A DNA stretch of 64,000 nt, taken from positions 1,984,001 to 2,048,000 of the forward strand of contig NZ_CP021354.1 of NCBI RefSeq assembly GCF_003130705.1, given 5' to 3'. The notes below the pieces were generated by a model, which was not told the origin of the DNA, ran no database searches, and saw only the letters and a list, made by a program, of their open reading frames with translations. The stretch is from Rhodococcus oxybenzonivorans (GTDB lineage: Bacteria > Actinomycetota > Actinomycetes > Mycobacteriales > Mycobacteriaceae). This document shows, in pieces, positions 44,226 to 53,633 of this stretch. Position 1 is the first letter of the stretch, and every line of letters begins with the position of its first letter. A program made the position numbers and the translations under genes.

Positions 44226-44277
44226 ATACCCCCTGGGGTACAGTGAGCGAGCCGCTAGTAGATACCCCATGGGGTAT
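44226..44277 (+). promoter_or_regulatory. Two CsoR/CstR-type operators
   Basis: ATACCCCCTGGGGTAC (44226-44241) and ATACCCCATGGGGTAT (44262-44277), 36 bp apart from start to start, lie just before the truncated MMPL gene. The second is identical to the site at 43952. Confidence 0.75.
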
Positions 44278-44291
44278 GTAGGAGTTTTGAT

Positions 44292-44929
<638 letters not shown>

Positions 44930-44974
44930 GCCTCCTTCACCCCACCCTCCGTTTGACGTCGACGAAAGGTGACC

Positions 44975-45133
44975 ATGACCGACGCGACCCGTCGGCGCGG
45001 CTGAACGATCGAAAGGATCGCGCCGCTGCTCGCCGGAACGATGGTGGTCGCGGGAATCGCACTGTCACTGGTCTTTCCGTCGCAGTGGCTGCTGCTCACC
45101 GGGTTCGCGTGCCCCGCCCCATCGGGACGATGA
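44975..45133 (+). pseudogene. DUF2892 (YgaP-like membrane) remnant
   Basis: MTDATRRRG is followed by an in-frame TGA (45002). The same frame then goes on as ERIAPLLAGTMVVAGIALSL and WLLLTGF before leaving the family pattern and stopping at 45131. This is the front half of a DUF2892 inner-membrane protein, often found with rhodaneses, broken by a nonsense codon and a 3' truncation. GAAAGGTGACC precedes the ATG. Confidence 0.6.
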
Positions 45134-45193
45134 GCGGCGCCGGTGACCGACCGATTTGATCCATCTTTTCCGAGAGAAAGGCAGAACACGCTC

Positions 45194-45607
45194 ATGACAC
45201 TCGCACTGTCGACCACCCTGCACACCTCGTTCGCCGACGCGGTGGACCGCACCCGCAAAGCCCTGGCCGACCAAGGCTTCGGGGTCCTCACCGAGATCGA
45301 CATGAAGGCCACCCTGAAGGCGAAACTCGGTGAGGACATGGAGGACTATCTGATCCTCGGCGCCTGCAATCCGCCGCTGGCGCATCGCGCGGTCACCGTG
45401 GACCGGCAGATCGGGCTGCTGCTGCCGTGCAACGTCGTCGTCCGCGCCGACCCCGCCGACCCGGGTGCGGTGCTGATCGATGCGATGAACCCGCAAGTGA
45501 TGGTTCAGGTAGCCGACCAACCCGGGCTCGGGGCGGTCGCCGACGACGCCACCGCAGCATTGCAGGCCGCCATCGACTCCTTGGGCGCGGGCGCATCGGA
45601 GGACTGA
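45194..45607 (+). CDS. DUF302 protein
   Basis: 137 residues with the DUF302 pattern: SFADAVDRTRKALADQGFGV then LTEIDMKATLKAKLG, ILGACNPPLAHRAV and LLLPCNVVVR. DUF302 proteins are common next to rhodanese, TauE and persulfide dioxygenase genes, but their activity is unknown. ATG 45194 is preferred over the GTG at 45143, which would add a non-family extension. Confidence 0.85.
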   Translation: MTLALSTTLHTSFADAVDRTRKALADQGFGVLTEIDMKATLKAKLGEDMEDYLILGACNPPLAHRAVTVDRQIGLLLPCNVVVRADPADPGAVLIDAMNPQVMVQVADQPGLGAVADDATAALQAAIDSLGAGASED

Positions 45608-45647
45608 CACCGCTTCCGCCCATTCCCGTTGACGGAAAGGAGGATTG

Positions 45648-46421
45648 GTGACGTTGACCGTCGCGCTCGCCCTGGGCGCGATCATCGGGGTCCTGCTCGG
45701 CCTCCTCGGCGGCGGCGGGTCGATCCTGGCCGTCCCCGCCCTGGTCTTCGGCCTCGGTCTCGACCTCGACCAAGCCATTCCGATCTCCCTGCTGGTGATC
45801 GGTGTCGCTTCCCTCGTCGGAGCCATCCCGAAAATTCGCGAGCACCATGTGAACTGGCGCATGGCTGGCGTCTTCGCCGCCTGCGGTATTCCCGCGACCT
45901 TCGCAGGCAGCGCGGTCGGGCGTGTGCTGCCGCAATCGGTGGTGATGGTCGGTTTCGCTGCCGTGATGGTCGTCGCCGGGATCCGGATGCTGATGGATCG
46001 TGGTGACGCCGGCACGGCCTGCGAGGTCGGGGACTCGGGGATCGACTGGCGCCGCTGCGCGCCCCGATCCATCCCCGCCGGAGCCGCGGTGGGCTTTCTG
46101 ACCGGCCTGTTCGGTGTCGGTGGCGGCTTCTTGATCATTCCGGCCCTGGTGCTGATGCTCGGTCTGGACATGTCGGTCGCGGTCGGCACCTCACTGATCA
46201 TCATCGTCGCGAATTCGGCGGCCGGTCTGGTCTCGCACCTGAGCGGAACGAGCATCGACTGGGCAATCACCGCCGCGTTCGCGGGCACCGCGATCGCCGG
46301 GTCCCTGATCGCCAGCCACTTCGGCACCAGGGTCGACACCGACCGGCTGCAGCGGTGGTTCGCCTACCTCGTCTTCGTCGTCGCCGCCTACGTTTTGGTC
46401 GACACGATCCTTCTCCGCTGA
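45648..46421 (+). CDS. TauE/SafE-family sulfur-compound exporter
   Basis: 257 residues with about eight membrane helices and the two TauE repeats (GVLLGLLGGGGSILAVPALV; GFLTGLFGVGGGFLIIPALV). In sulfur modules of this kind the protein is thought to export sulfite or another sulfur product. AAAGGAGG lies just before the GTG at 45648. It is followed by the second MBL/rhodanese gene. Confidence 0.85.
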   Translation: MTLTVALALGAIIGVLLGLLGGGGSILAVPALVFGLGLDLDQAIPISLLVIGVASLVGAIPKIREHHVNWRMAGVFAACGIPATFAGSAVGRVLPQSVVMVGFAAVMVVAGIRMLMDRGDAGTACEVGDSGIDWRRCAPRSIPAGAAVGFLTGLFGVGGGFLIIPALVLMLGLDMSVAVGTSLIIIVANSAAGLVSHLSGTSIDWAITAAFAGTAIAGSLIASHFGTRVDTDRLQRWFAYLVFVVAAYVLVDTILLR

Positions 46422-46510
46422 GGAGGGCGACGACCGACCCCGACACCGTGTCCGCCTATGCCCTCCCGGGTATGCGAACACCACAAGAGCATGTGAGGAA
46501 GGTACGAAAC

Positions 46511-47863
46511 ATGGACGTGTCGATCATTGAGACCTCGAGCCTGGGCGACCGCAGTTACCTGATCAGCGCCGGCGCCGTCGGCGTCGTCGTCGACCCGCAA
46601 CGCGACATCGACAGGGTACTGGCCCTGGCCCGCGACCGGGGCGTGCGGATCACTCACGTCCTCGAGACCCACATCCACAACGACTACGTCACCGGTGGCC
46701 TCGAACTCGCCCGGACCGTCGGCGCCGAATACGTCGTCCCCGCCGGCGACGACGTCGGCTACCAGAGGCGAGCCGTCGGGGACGGTGACCTCATCGACGC
46801 GAGCCCCATCCTCTTGCAGGTCATGCACACCCCCGGCCACACCCACCACCACGTCAGTTACGTGCTGCGGGAGAGCAACGGTGGCATCCGCGGCGTCTTC
46901 ACCGGTGGATCGATGCTCTTCGGCACCACCGGCCGCACCGACCTCCTCGGCAAGGAGCACACCGAGGAGCTGACCCACGCCCAGTACCACTCGGTGCGAC
47001 GCCTGGCCGTCGAGCTCCCCGCCGACACCAAGGTCTACCCCACCCACGGATTCGGCAGCTTCTGCGCAGCCACCCCCGCGAGCGGGGACTCCTCCACCGT
47101 CGGCGAACAACGCACCACGAACCCCGCCCTGACCCAGGACGAGCAAAGCTACGTCGACGAACTGATCGCAGGCCTCTCCGAGTACCCGGCCTACTACGCC
47201 CACATGGGCGTGATCAACACCCGAGGACCGGCGCCGGTCGACCTGTCGCTGCCCGCACCCGTCGACCCGGACGAGCTCCGCCGCCGCATCGAAGACGGGG
47301 AATGGGTCGTGGACCTGCGGGAGCGCACCGCCTTCGCCGCCGGCCACCTCGGCGGCACCCTCGGCTTCGAGCTGTCGGACTCGTTCGTCACCTACCTCGG
47401 CTGGCTCTACCAGTGGGGTGCACCCCTGACCCTGATCGGTGAAAACGAAGACCAGGTCGCCGATGCCCGCCGCGAACTGGTCCGCATCGGCATCGACGAC
47501 CTCGCCGGCGCCGCCGTCGGCGAAATCCACACCCTCGTCGCCGGCACCGAGCTGCGGTCCTATCGGGTGGCGGACTTCGCCGCCCTCTCAGAGGCGCTGC
47601 GCGAGAAAGACACCACGGTCCTCGATGTGCGTCAACGCAACGAATACGCGGAGAGCCACATCGACGGGGCGATCAACATTCCGCTCCACGAGCTCGCCGA
47701 CCACCTGGGCACCCTCCCCGACGGGGAAATCTGGGTGCACTGCGCCTCCGGCTACCGCGCCTCCATCGCCGCCTCGATGATCGACCGACCCGGCCGCACC
47801 ACCGTGCTGATCAACGACGACTACGACAACGCGAACGACACCGACATCACCAGCGCGACATAG
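46511..47863 (+). CDS. MBL-fold/rhodanese sulfurtransferase
   Basis: 450 residues: an MBL domain of the persulfide dioxygenase type, with metal site variant THIHNDYVTGG and TPGHTHHHVS, PTHGFGSFC, then two rhodanese-like domains (about 255-335 and 360-445). The last has the active cysteine in WVHCASGYR; the first lacks it. It is a diverged paralogue of the gene at 42524. It probably takes part in persulfide oxidation and sulfur transfer. AGGAAGG lies eight bases before the ATG. Confidence 0.85.
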   Translation: MDVSIIETSSLGDRSYLISAGAVGVVVDPQRDIDRVLALARDRGVRITHVLETHIHNDYVTGGLELARTVGAEYVVPAGDDVGYQRRAVGDGDLIDASPILLQVMHTPGHTHHHVSYVLRESNGGIRGVFTGGSMLFGTTGRTDLLGKEHTEELTHAQYHSVRRLAVELPADTKVYPTHGFGSFCAATPASGDSSTVGEQRTTNPALTQDEQSYVDELIAGLSEYPAYYAHMGVINTRGPAPVDLSLPAPVDPDELRRRIEDGEWVVDLRERTAFAAGHLGGTLGFELSDSFVTYLGWLYQWGAPLTLIGENEDQVADARRELVRIGIDDLAGAAVGEIHTLVAGTELRSYRVADFAALSEALREKDTTVLDVRQRNEYAESHIDGAINIPLHELADHLGTLPDGEIWVHCASGYRASIAASMIDRPGRTTVLINDDYDNANDTDITSAT

Positions 47864-48053
47864 GTATCCGGCCGTCCCGGCGAGCGCAGATCGCTCCCGG
47901 ACACCACGACGGTGGAACGTCGACGAAGGACGGGCGACATGATCGCACCCGAACACCAGACGACCACCATCGCCAGCGGACTTCTGCTCGCGATGCCACG
48001 GGAACGACCGCTGCATCCTTGCTGCCGCCCGCTGCGTTGCGTCGGCCGAGGAC

Positions 48054-48428
48054 TTAGAATGCGTCGGGCAGCTGGAAGAGCATGCGGAACACGCCGATTC
48101 GAATCTCGTCGCCGGCTGCCAGGTCTGCGCAGTCGACGGGCAGACGGTTCACATAGGTTCCGGTCAGCGATCCGCTGTCGCACACGACGTACCGCTCGCC
48201 GTCTCTGCGGATTCGGGCATGCCGGCGCGAGACTGTGCCATGCCGGAGCACGATTTCGGCGTCGGGGTGACTTCCGAGCGCGGTGAGATCACGGTCGAGG
48301 GGGAGTGCCACGCCCTTCGTCGGCCCCGGACCCCGGATAACGACCAGTTGTGGGCCGGGCCAGCGCTGGTCTCCGCCGCTGCGTTGACCCGGCAGATGCT
48401 CACGCGGTGGCAGATCGGTCAGGTTCAT
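48054..48428 (-). CDS. FHA-domain protein
   Basis: 124 residues. After a polar 30-residue start, a complete forkhead-associated domain is visible: PLDRDLTALGSHPDAEIVL, the phosphothreonine-binding VSRRHARI, and DSGSLTGTYVNR. It should bind phosphothreonine peptides made by Ser/Thr kinases. A CstR-type operator lies 21 bp upstream of the ATG, tying the gene to the sulfur regulon. The 190-bp gap after the preceding gene (47864-48053) holds nothing else. Confidence 0.85.
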   Translation of the reverse strand: MNLTDLPPREHLPGQRSGGDQRWPGPQLVVIRGPGPTKGVALPLDRDLTALGSHPDAEIVLRHGTVSRRHARIRRDGERYVVCDSGSLTGTYVNRLPVDCADLAAGDEIRIGVFRMLFQLPDAF

Positions 48429-48448
48429 GGTCGACACTCCCTTGTCAC

Positions 48449-48464
48449 ATACCCCGGTGGGTAT
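48449..48464 (+). promoter_or_regulatory. CsoR/CstR-type operator before FHA gene
   Basis: ATACCCCGGTGGGTAT, one base off a perfect copy of the sites at 43952 and 44262. It lies 21 bp upstream of the FHA start. Confidence 0.7.
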
Positions 48465-48591
48465 GTCCTACAACCTGCCGGAGATGCCGGACATTCCCGG
48501 ACCAGTCGGACTGGTTTTTCCAGCGCCACGACGAGGGGACGATGCACGGTAGTCACCCACACCCGATCACAGCTACCACGGCCCGTGTTGC

Positions 48592-48808
48592 TGCCTGCGC
48601 ATCCCACGGGCTCGCCACCTGTTAGGTCACGCACCTCACCGAGATGCCGGCGACTCGTACTCTCGTCCGGAACCTCTCCTCGGACCCTGGGTTGCCCCAA
48701 GTACTTGCGGGTGGGAGTGGCGACCCATGAGCAGACGCTTCCGACCACATCTCGTCGTCCGCTGTCCGAAGTCCTCTTCAAGGTCCGGCCGGCGGCACCC
48801 GGACAGTG
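48592..48808 (+). pseudogene. Duplicated 3' end of Acg-type nitroreductase gene
   Basis: About 215 bp closely matches 37169-37384, the 3' end of the nitroreductase at 36385, with scattered substitutions. The copy has an in-frame TAG (ACCTGTTAGGTCACG replacing the original ACGTGTCCGGTCACT) and a small deletion (ACTTGCGGG against ACTCATTCGGG). No start remains. It sits between the FHA and MBL genes. The 48465-48591 stretch shows nothing else. Confidence 0.75.
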
Positions 48809-48844
48809 ACACTGCGTCGATCACGACGCAGTGCTGCCTCCGGA

Positions 48845-49843
48845 TCAGATGCGTGCGAACAGGGCGGGATCGCTGCCCGGAACCTGTGCGACGAGGCCGC
48901 GGGCGACCAGGTGTCGCAGGTGGGCCGCGCCCTCGGAGAGCGCCATGTGCTTGCCCATCGGCGAGATGTCGGCCCACGGCTTGTACCACTTCATCCGTGC
49001 GGCCACATCCCACACGCTGAGCTGGTCGTCGCCGAACGCGTGGTGGAGGTGGTCGAGTCGTTCCTCGTGGTGTTCGATCAGCTCGCCGGCGCGACCCGCG
49101 ACGTCGTCGATGGGGCTTCCGTGGGCGCCGAGACCACGGGTGATCTCCATCTTCTGCACGCGGCGCAGCGAGTCGAAGAACTCGGCGAGGGCATCGCGCT
49201 CCTCGAGGGGATAGACGAAGTTGCCGACATGCGGGGTCGTCTTCTGCAGCACGTGGTCACCGGTGAACATGACGTCGGCGTCTTCGAGGTAGAAGCAGAC
49301 GTGCCCGGGTGTGTGGCCGGGGGTGTAGACGGCACGCAGCCCGCGGCCGGTGAGGGCGATCAGTTCGTCGTCGACGATAACGCGGTCGGGAGCCGAACTC
49401 GGGCCCGTGGGCGGCTCGGTGGTCGCCGCCTGCTCGAACGCCGCTACCTCGTCGGCTCCGGCGCCGGCACGGACCATGTTGAGCCGCTGAAACTCCAGCC
49501 ACTCGTCGCTGCGACCCGAAGACATGTGTGCGAACAATTCGTGGTCGGACTCGTGCATCGCGATCCACGCACCCGACGCCTCCCGCACCCGTCCGCACAG
49601 CCCGGTGTGGTCGGGATGGAAGTGGGTGAGGACGACGCCCTCCACGTCCTTCACCGAGTGGCCGATCTCCTCCAGCCCGGAGGTGAGCCCGGCCCAGGCG
49701 TTGTCGTCGTCCCAACCGGCGTCGACGAGGATCAGCCCACCCGGGGATTCCATCGCGTAGACCAGTGTGTGACCGAGGGGGTTGTCCGTAATAGGGACAG
49801 GTATCTGGAAGATGCCATCACCGATGGCCGCCGCACCATTCAT
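48845..49843 (-). CDS. MBL-fold metallohydrolase
   Basis: 332 residues with the metal-binding motifs THFHPDHTG, TPGHTPGHVCFYLE and TGDHVL, and a C-terminal helical part. It belongs to the glyoxalase II-like hydrolases with a short winged-helix-like end, widespread in actinobacteria. The substrate cannot be told. The 220 bp upstream to 50063 hold no gene. Confidence 0.85.
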   Translation of the reverse strand: MNGAAAIGDGIFQIPVPITDNPLGHTLVYAMESPGGLILVDAGWDDDNAWAGLTSGLEEIGHSVKDVEGVVLTHFHPDHTGLCGRVREASGAWIAMHESDHELFAHMSSGRSDEWLEFQRLNMVRAGAGADEVAAFEQAATTEPPTGPSSAPDRVIVDDELIALTGRGLRAVYTPGHTPGHVCFYLEDADVMFTGDHVLQKTTPHVGNFVYPLEERDALAEFFDSLRRVQKMEITRGLGAHGSPIDDVAGRAGELIEHHEERLDHLHHAFGDDQLSVWDVAARMKWYKPWADISPMGKHMALSEGAAHLRHLVARGLVAQVPGSDPALFARI

Positions 49844-50063
49844 CTGCTTTACCTCGCACTAGAAACTGCTCTTGGGTTCCGAAACCAAATCGGTCTATCA
49901 CTCCTTCATAGCCGCTGCGGACCGGTCGCGAACAGCCGGGTCCCGTTTAGCGGGCGTTCAGACTTTTCCTGATCCGTCGATCCGCCGCGGGTCGGCAAAT
50001 GCTGTGGGATGCTCCCAATCGAGACGGTCGATCGAGATCAGCCTGCGACGGGGGACGACTGAC

Positions 50064-50942
50064 ATGACAGATCAGCACACGAAAACACGGCGCCGCTGGT
50101 ACACGAGCGGGGTGTGCGGGGCGGCCGTAGTCGGCGCATCCGCGCTGCTCGCGCCCAGTGTCGCCGTGGCCGCCCCGGCACTGCCGGCGGGTTGCGTGCA
50201 GGGGTCGGGCAGTGCGGTGACGTGCACCTTCACGTTCACCGGCGGTGCCCAGTCCTTCACGGTGCCGGAGGGCGTCACGAGCCTCGACGTGACCGCTACG
50301 GGTGCTCGCGGTGGAAACGGCGGTTCCCTTCTCGGAGGCGTCGGCGCTGTCGCAACGCGCGCACTTCCCGTCACGCCCGGCGACGCCCTGTATGTGCTCG
50401 TCGGCGGCAACGGTGGTGACGGCACGGGTTCGGCCGGATTCAACGGTGGCGGCGTCGGTGGGACCGGTGCGGGCGGCGGTGGCGGCGCGTCCGACGTCCG
50501 GACCGGAACGGGTGAGATGGCCGATCGGCAGATCGTCGCCTCGGGCGGCGGCGGCGCCGGCGACACCTACATCGGTGGCGGCGGCAACCTCGCTCCCAAC
50601 GCGCCCGCGGGCCAGGCCGGTGGCGGGGGAGGAGCCGGTGGCGGCGGTCAGGCCGACGCGGGTGGTGTCGGCGGCAACGGGGGTGACAATCCCGACGGAT
50701 CTGCGGGCCTCGTCGGCGTCGGCGGAGCTGGATCCGAGACGGGTGGCGGGGGTGGCGGCGGCTGGTTCGGCGGTGGCGGCGGCGCCGAGAACTTCGGTGG
50801 CGGCGGCGGCGGAGGCGGTTCGTCCTACGCGCCCGACGGGACCATCGGTGCTGCCGGTGTCGACGCCGTATCGTCCGTGGTGATCACCTACGGGGCCGGC
50901 TCGGGAACCGGGTCGTTGGGCGGCTTGTTCGGTAGTAGCTGA
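50064..50942 (+). CDS. Secreted glycine-rich protein
   Basis: 292 residues with a signal peptide (TRRRWYTSGVCGAAVVGASA, cleavage near AVAAPA), a short beta-rich part with two Cys (GCVQGSGSAVTCTFTF), then about 190 residues dominated by Gly with regular GGxGG units (GGGGASDVR, GGGGGGGWFGGGGG). The pattern resembles glycine-rich extracellular domains (ALK-like Gly-rich). It is probably a cell-envelope or surface protein; function unknown. Confidence 0.8.
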   Translation: MTDQHTKTRRRWYTSGVCGAAVVGASALLAPSVAVAAPALPAGCVQGSGSAVTCTFTFTGGAQSFTVPEGVTSLDVTATGARGGNGGSLLGGVGAVATRALPVTPGDALYVLVGGNGGDGTGSAGFNGGGVGGTGAGGGGGASDVRTGTGEMADRQIVASGGGGAGDTYIGGGGNLAPNAPAGQAGGGGGAGGGGQADAGGVGGNGGDNPDGSAGLVGVGGAGSETGGGGGGGWFGGGGGAENFGGGGGGGGSSYAPDGTIGAAGVDAVSSVVITYGAGSGTGSLGGLFGSS

Positions 50943-51003
50943 ACGGCCACCGTCGCGGTAGTTCCGCCCTCGCAGCGGGCGGAAGTGATTGCGGTTCAAT
51001 AAC

Positions 51004-51044
51004 AACGGCAGCAGCCCGGACCTTTTGTCCGGGCTGCTGCCGTT
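51004..51044 (+). terminator. Bidirectional terminator-like hairpin
   Basis: A perfect 18-bp inverted repeat (left arm 51004-51021, right arm 51027-51044) around a CTTTT loop lies between the convergent Gly-rich and CarD genes. There is no strong T tract on either side. It is the longest perfect hairpin noticed in the window. Confidence 0.75.
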
Positions 51045-51083
51045 GGAAAAACGCTGGGTGCTTACAAAACACGAACCGCCGAA

Positions 51084-51581
51084 CTAGACAGCGACGGCGG
51101 TGGTTTCGTAGATCGATTCGATACGGCGTCTCGTGGCCTCGGGGGTCGTCTTCATGGCGAGGACGAGTTCGGAGATGACGAGCTGCATTGCGTGCTCGAG
51201 CTGGCGCTTCTCTCCGGCTGAGAGCGGCTTGGCCTGCGCACGGGTCATCAGGTCGCGGATCACTTCACTCACCGTGAAGATGCCACCGACGGTGATCTTT
51301 TCCTGGTTGGCCTTGAACCGCCTGGACCAGTTGGACGGGTCGTCGATCGTCGGACCCTGCAGGATCTCGAAGACGCGGCCGACTTCGTCGTGATTGATCG
51401 CGTTGCGCACACCGATCGCCTCGGCTTTCGCCACCGGGATCTCGATCGACAGCCCATTCTGGGCGACTTCGAACTGCACGTATGCAGTGGGTAGATCGTT
51501 GAACATCCGGGTCGTGAGCTTCGTTACCGTCACGGACCCATGGTGCGGGTACAGGAAGATTTCACCGATATTGAGATTCAT
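51084..51581 (-). CDS. CarD-family transcription regulator (paralogue)
   Basis: 165 residues with the CarD/CdnL N-terminal RNA-polymerase interaction fold (GEIFLYPHHGSVTV) and the C-terminal helical DNA-binding part with NWSRRFKANQEKI and LSAGEKRQLEHAM. It is clearly CarD-like but diverged from the housekeeping form (for example VAQNGLSIEIPVAKAEAIGV), so it may be an accessory paralogue. It is divergent from a TetR gene. Confidence 0.85.
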   Translation of the reverse strand: MNLNIGEIFLYPHHGSVTVTKLTTRMFNDLPTAYVQFEVAQNGLSIEIPVAKAEAIGVRNAINHDEVGRVFEILQGPTIDDPSNWSRRFKANQEKITVGGIFTVSEVIRDLMTRAQAKPLSAGEKRQLEHAMQLVISELVLAMKTTPEATRRRIESIYETTAVAV

Positions 51582-51689
51582 TGACTACCACCCTTCCCTG
51601 TCATTATGGCACACGCTGCCATATTGACAACCGATGACCAGATGGGAACGATGGCCGGTGAGTGCCCCTACTGATTGCGAGGGCCGTTG

Positions 51690-52325
51690 ATGACCAGACT
51701 TGGAACGCTCCCTGTGTCGCCTGACCTGCCTGCCGGCCCGCTCGGGCTGCGCGAGCGGCGGCGTGTGCAGACGAGCGTGGAGATCAGCGAGGCTGCACTC
51801 ACCCTGTTCGAGCAGAAGGGCGTCGAGGCCACGACGGTCGGTGAGATCGCGCACGCGGCGGGAGTGTCTCAGCGGACCTTCTTCCGATACTTCGCCACCA
51901 AGGAAGAGGCCGCGCTTCGGGATCACTGGGCCTTCGAGGCGATCATTGCCGCGGGGCTCGATCGGCTCGATTCGGAAGTCTCACCGAGGCTCGCGCTGGA
52001 AGCGTCCTTCGCTGCGGCCCTCACGACTTACTCGGACAGTTCGTCGATCGCATCTCAGCGATTGTTGCGGGTGAACCGGATGATCAAGAAGGAGCCGACG
52101 CTGCGTGCCGTGTTGGCACGTGCGAGCGTGGGGCGGACCGCGGCTCTGGTCGACGCGGTGTCGAAGCGATTCGAGTGTTCCGAACTGCAGATTCGACTGG
52201 CAGTCGATGTGTCGATCGCAGTACTCCGCGCTGCACTGGAAACGTGGGTGGACGGTTCATCCACCGACGAGGCGGCGAACCTGCCCGAAACCTATTCCAC
52301 GGCACGGGCACTCGCGTACATGTGA
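51690..52325 (+). CDS. TetR-family transcription regulator
   Basis: 211 residues. The N-terminal TetR helix-turn-helix is clear: ISEAALTLFEQKGVEATTVG then EIAHAAGVSQRTFFRYFATK. The C-terminal ligand-binding part is helical. The ligand and targets are unknown; the 108-bp divergent region with the CarD-like gene is the obvious candidate operator region. Confidence 0.85.
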   Translation: MTRLGTLPVSPDLPAGPLGLRERRRVQTSVEISEAALTLFEQKGVEATTVGEIAHAAGVSQRTFFRYFATKEEAALRDHWAFEAIIAAGLDRLDSEVSPRLALEASFAAALTTYSDSSSIASQRLLRVNRMIKKEPTLRAVLARASVGRTAALVDAVSKRFECSELQIRLAVDVSIAVLRAALETWVDGSSTDEAANLPETYSTARALAYM

Positions 52326-52350
52326 CTGGGGGATCGTCCCCCACGTCAGC

Positions 52351-52761
52351 TCACCCGGCGAGGAAGCTGAAGCGGACGCGGCGCACCGGGTTGTCGACGT
52401 TGGTGTCGACGAGGCACACCGATTGCCAGGTCCCGGTTGTAACCGCGCCGTCGATGACGGGCACCGACGCGTAGGGCGGCAGGAACGCCGGCAGCACGTG
52501 GTCGCGGCCGTGTCCGTGGCTGCCGTGGCTGTGCCTCCACCGGTCGTCGCGGGGCAGCACGTCGTCGATTGCCTGCAGGAGGTCGTCGTCGCTTCCCGCG
52601 CCGGTTTCGATCACGACGAGTCCCGCCGTGGCGTGCGGCACCCACACATGCAGCAGGCCGTCGCCGGCGCCGGCCGAGGCGAGGAACTTCTCGATCTCAC
52701 GGGTCAGGTCGTGCACCACCGGCTCAGCGCCGGTGCGCACCTCGATCTCTGTACTGAACAT
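52351..52761 (-). CDS. yjbQ: YjbQ family protein (UPF0047)
   Basis: 136 residues: full-length YjbQ/UPF0047 with GLLHVWVPHATAGLVVIETG, RDDRWRHSHGSHGHGRDHVL and the end TWQSVCLVDTNVDNPVRRV. Members show weak thiamine-phosphate-synthase activity; the physiological role is unclear. Confidence 0.9.
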   Translation of the reverse strand: MFSTEIEVRTGAEPVVHDLTREIEKFLASAGAGDGLLHVWVPHATAGLVVIETGAGSDDDLLQAIDDVLPRDDRWRHSHGSHGHGRDHVLPAFLPPYASVPVIDGAVTTGTWQSVCLVDTNVDNPVRRVRFSFLAG

Positions 52762-52820
52762 GCTCCGACGTTAGCGCGGGGGAGCGTGACATTCGATCCG
52801 AAGCGGTACGGCCCGCGCTG

Positions 52821-53510
52821 CTACTTGCGGCCGGCTGCCCATTTCATGCCCCAGCTGTAGGCCTTGTCGAGGTCGGCCTGGCTGCCTTCGATGTACTTCA
52901 CTTCGCGGGTGACGGTGATGCCTTGTCCGGTGTTCTGCAGCATCGCGATGGCACAGATGCGAGCGGAGCTATTCGACGAGTCGAGTCGAACCTCAACCTC
53001 GGGTCCGCTGGTGGGGAAGAGGGTGACGACACCGTCCACGGCTGCCCAGTTGGGTGCGCCGTCGTAGATCATCGCGAAGATGAGGATGCGCTTGAACATC
53101 TCCGGGCGATCCAGATTGATGTGCATGTTCTCGCCGCCGGTCACGGTGCCGGTGCGGTCGTCGGCGTCGAGCTTGATGAACGGGGCGGCCTGCAGCGATC
53201 CGAACGTGTTGCCGAGTGCCTGGACCACGCCCTTCGATCCGTCGGCGAGTTCGTAGAGGCAGCCGAGGTCCAGGTCAATGCCGGTGTTCCCGCCCGCGGC
53301 GGCCGCGAGCTTCGCGAAGAAGCCGGTCTTCTTCGGCTGCGGCGCCACGCCCGTCGACCAGTTGAGGTTGACCCGCATCGCGCCCTGCCGCTCACCCGAC
53401 TTGGTGAGGCTGACCGAGGGCGCTGCCTTCGACAACGTCACCTTGCTCAGACTCACCCCGCCCTGCGGTGTGGCCGGAGTGGAGGGGCGACGGGTGTAGT
53501 CGATGGCCAT
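52821..53510 (-). CDS. terD: TerD-family stress protein
   Basis: 229 residues. An N-terminal linker (GGVSLSKVTLSKAAPSVSL) leads into a TerD domain with calcium-binding-type loops (GIDLDLGCLYELADG; FIKLDADDRTG) and QNTGQGITVTREVKYI near the end. TerD proteins take part in tellurite, phage and general stress responses. It stands alone here without other ter genes. Confidence 0.9.
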   Translation of the reverse strand: MAIDYTRRPSTPATPQGGVSLSKVTLSKAAPSVSLTKSGERQGAMRVNLNWSTGVAPQPKKTGFFAKLAAAAGGNTGIDLDLGCLYELADGSKGVVQALGNTFGSLQAAPFIKLDADDRTGTVTGGENMHINLDRPEMFKRILIFAMIYDGAPNWAAVDGVVTLFPTSGPEVEVRLDSSNSSARICAIAMLQNTGQGITVTREVKYIEGSQADLDKAYSWGMKWAAGRK

Positions 53511-53633
53511 GGGTAGAACCTTCCGTTTGACGACCGGGCGCCGTGTCGGATCGCTGTCCGATTTGCACGGTTTCGGTCCAGGGTAGTCATACGTTCGAAA
53601 CTGCCCGACTCGACCTACACCTGGATCAGCCCG

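Noticed and set aside
44024..44281. 85-codon ORF between the two operator pairs
   Set aside because: It has no family resemblance, its composition is Pro/Gly/Arg-rich as expected for a chance frame, and it overlaps the operators.
45002..45004. In-frame TGA in the DUF2892 remnant as a selenocysteine codon
   Set aside because: The family has no selenoprotein members known to me, there is no visible SECIS-like hairpin and the 3' end is also broken, so decay is the simpler reading.
52821..53510. terD as part of the phage-defence island
   Set aside because: It lies on the high-GC side of the boundary, next to housekeeping-like genes, and is common as a stand-alone gene in actinobacteria.
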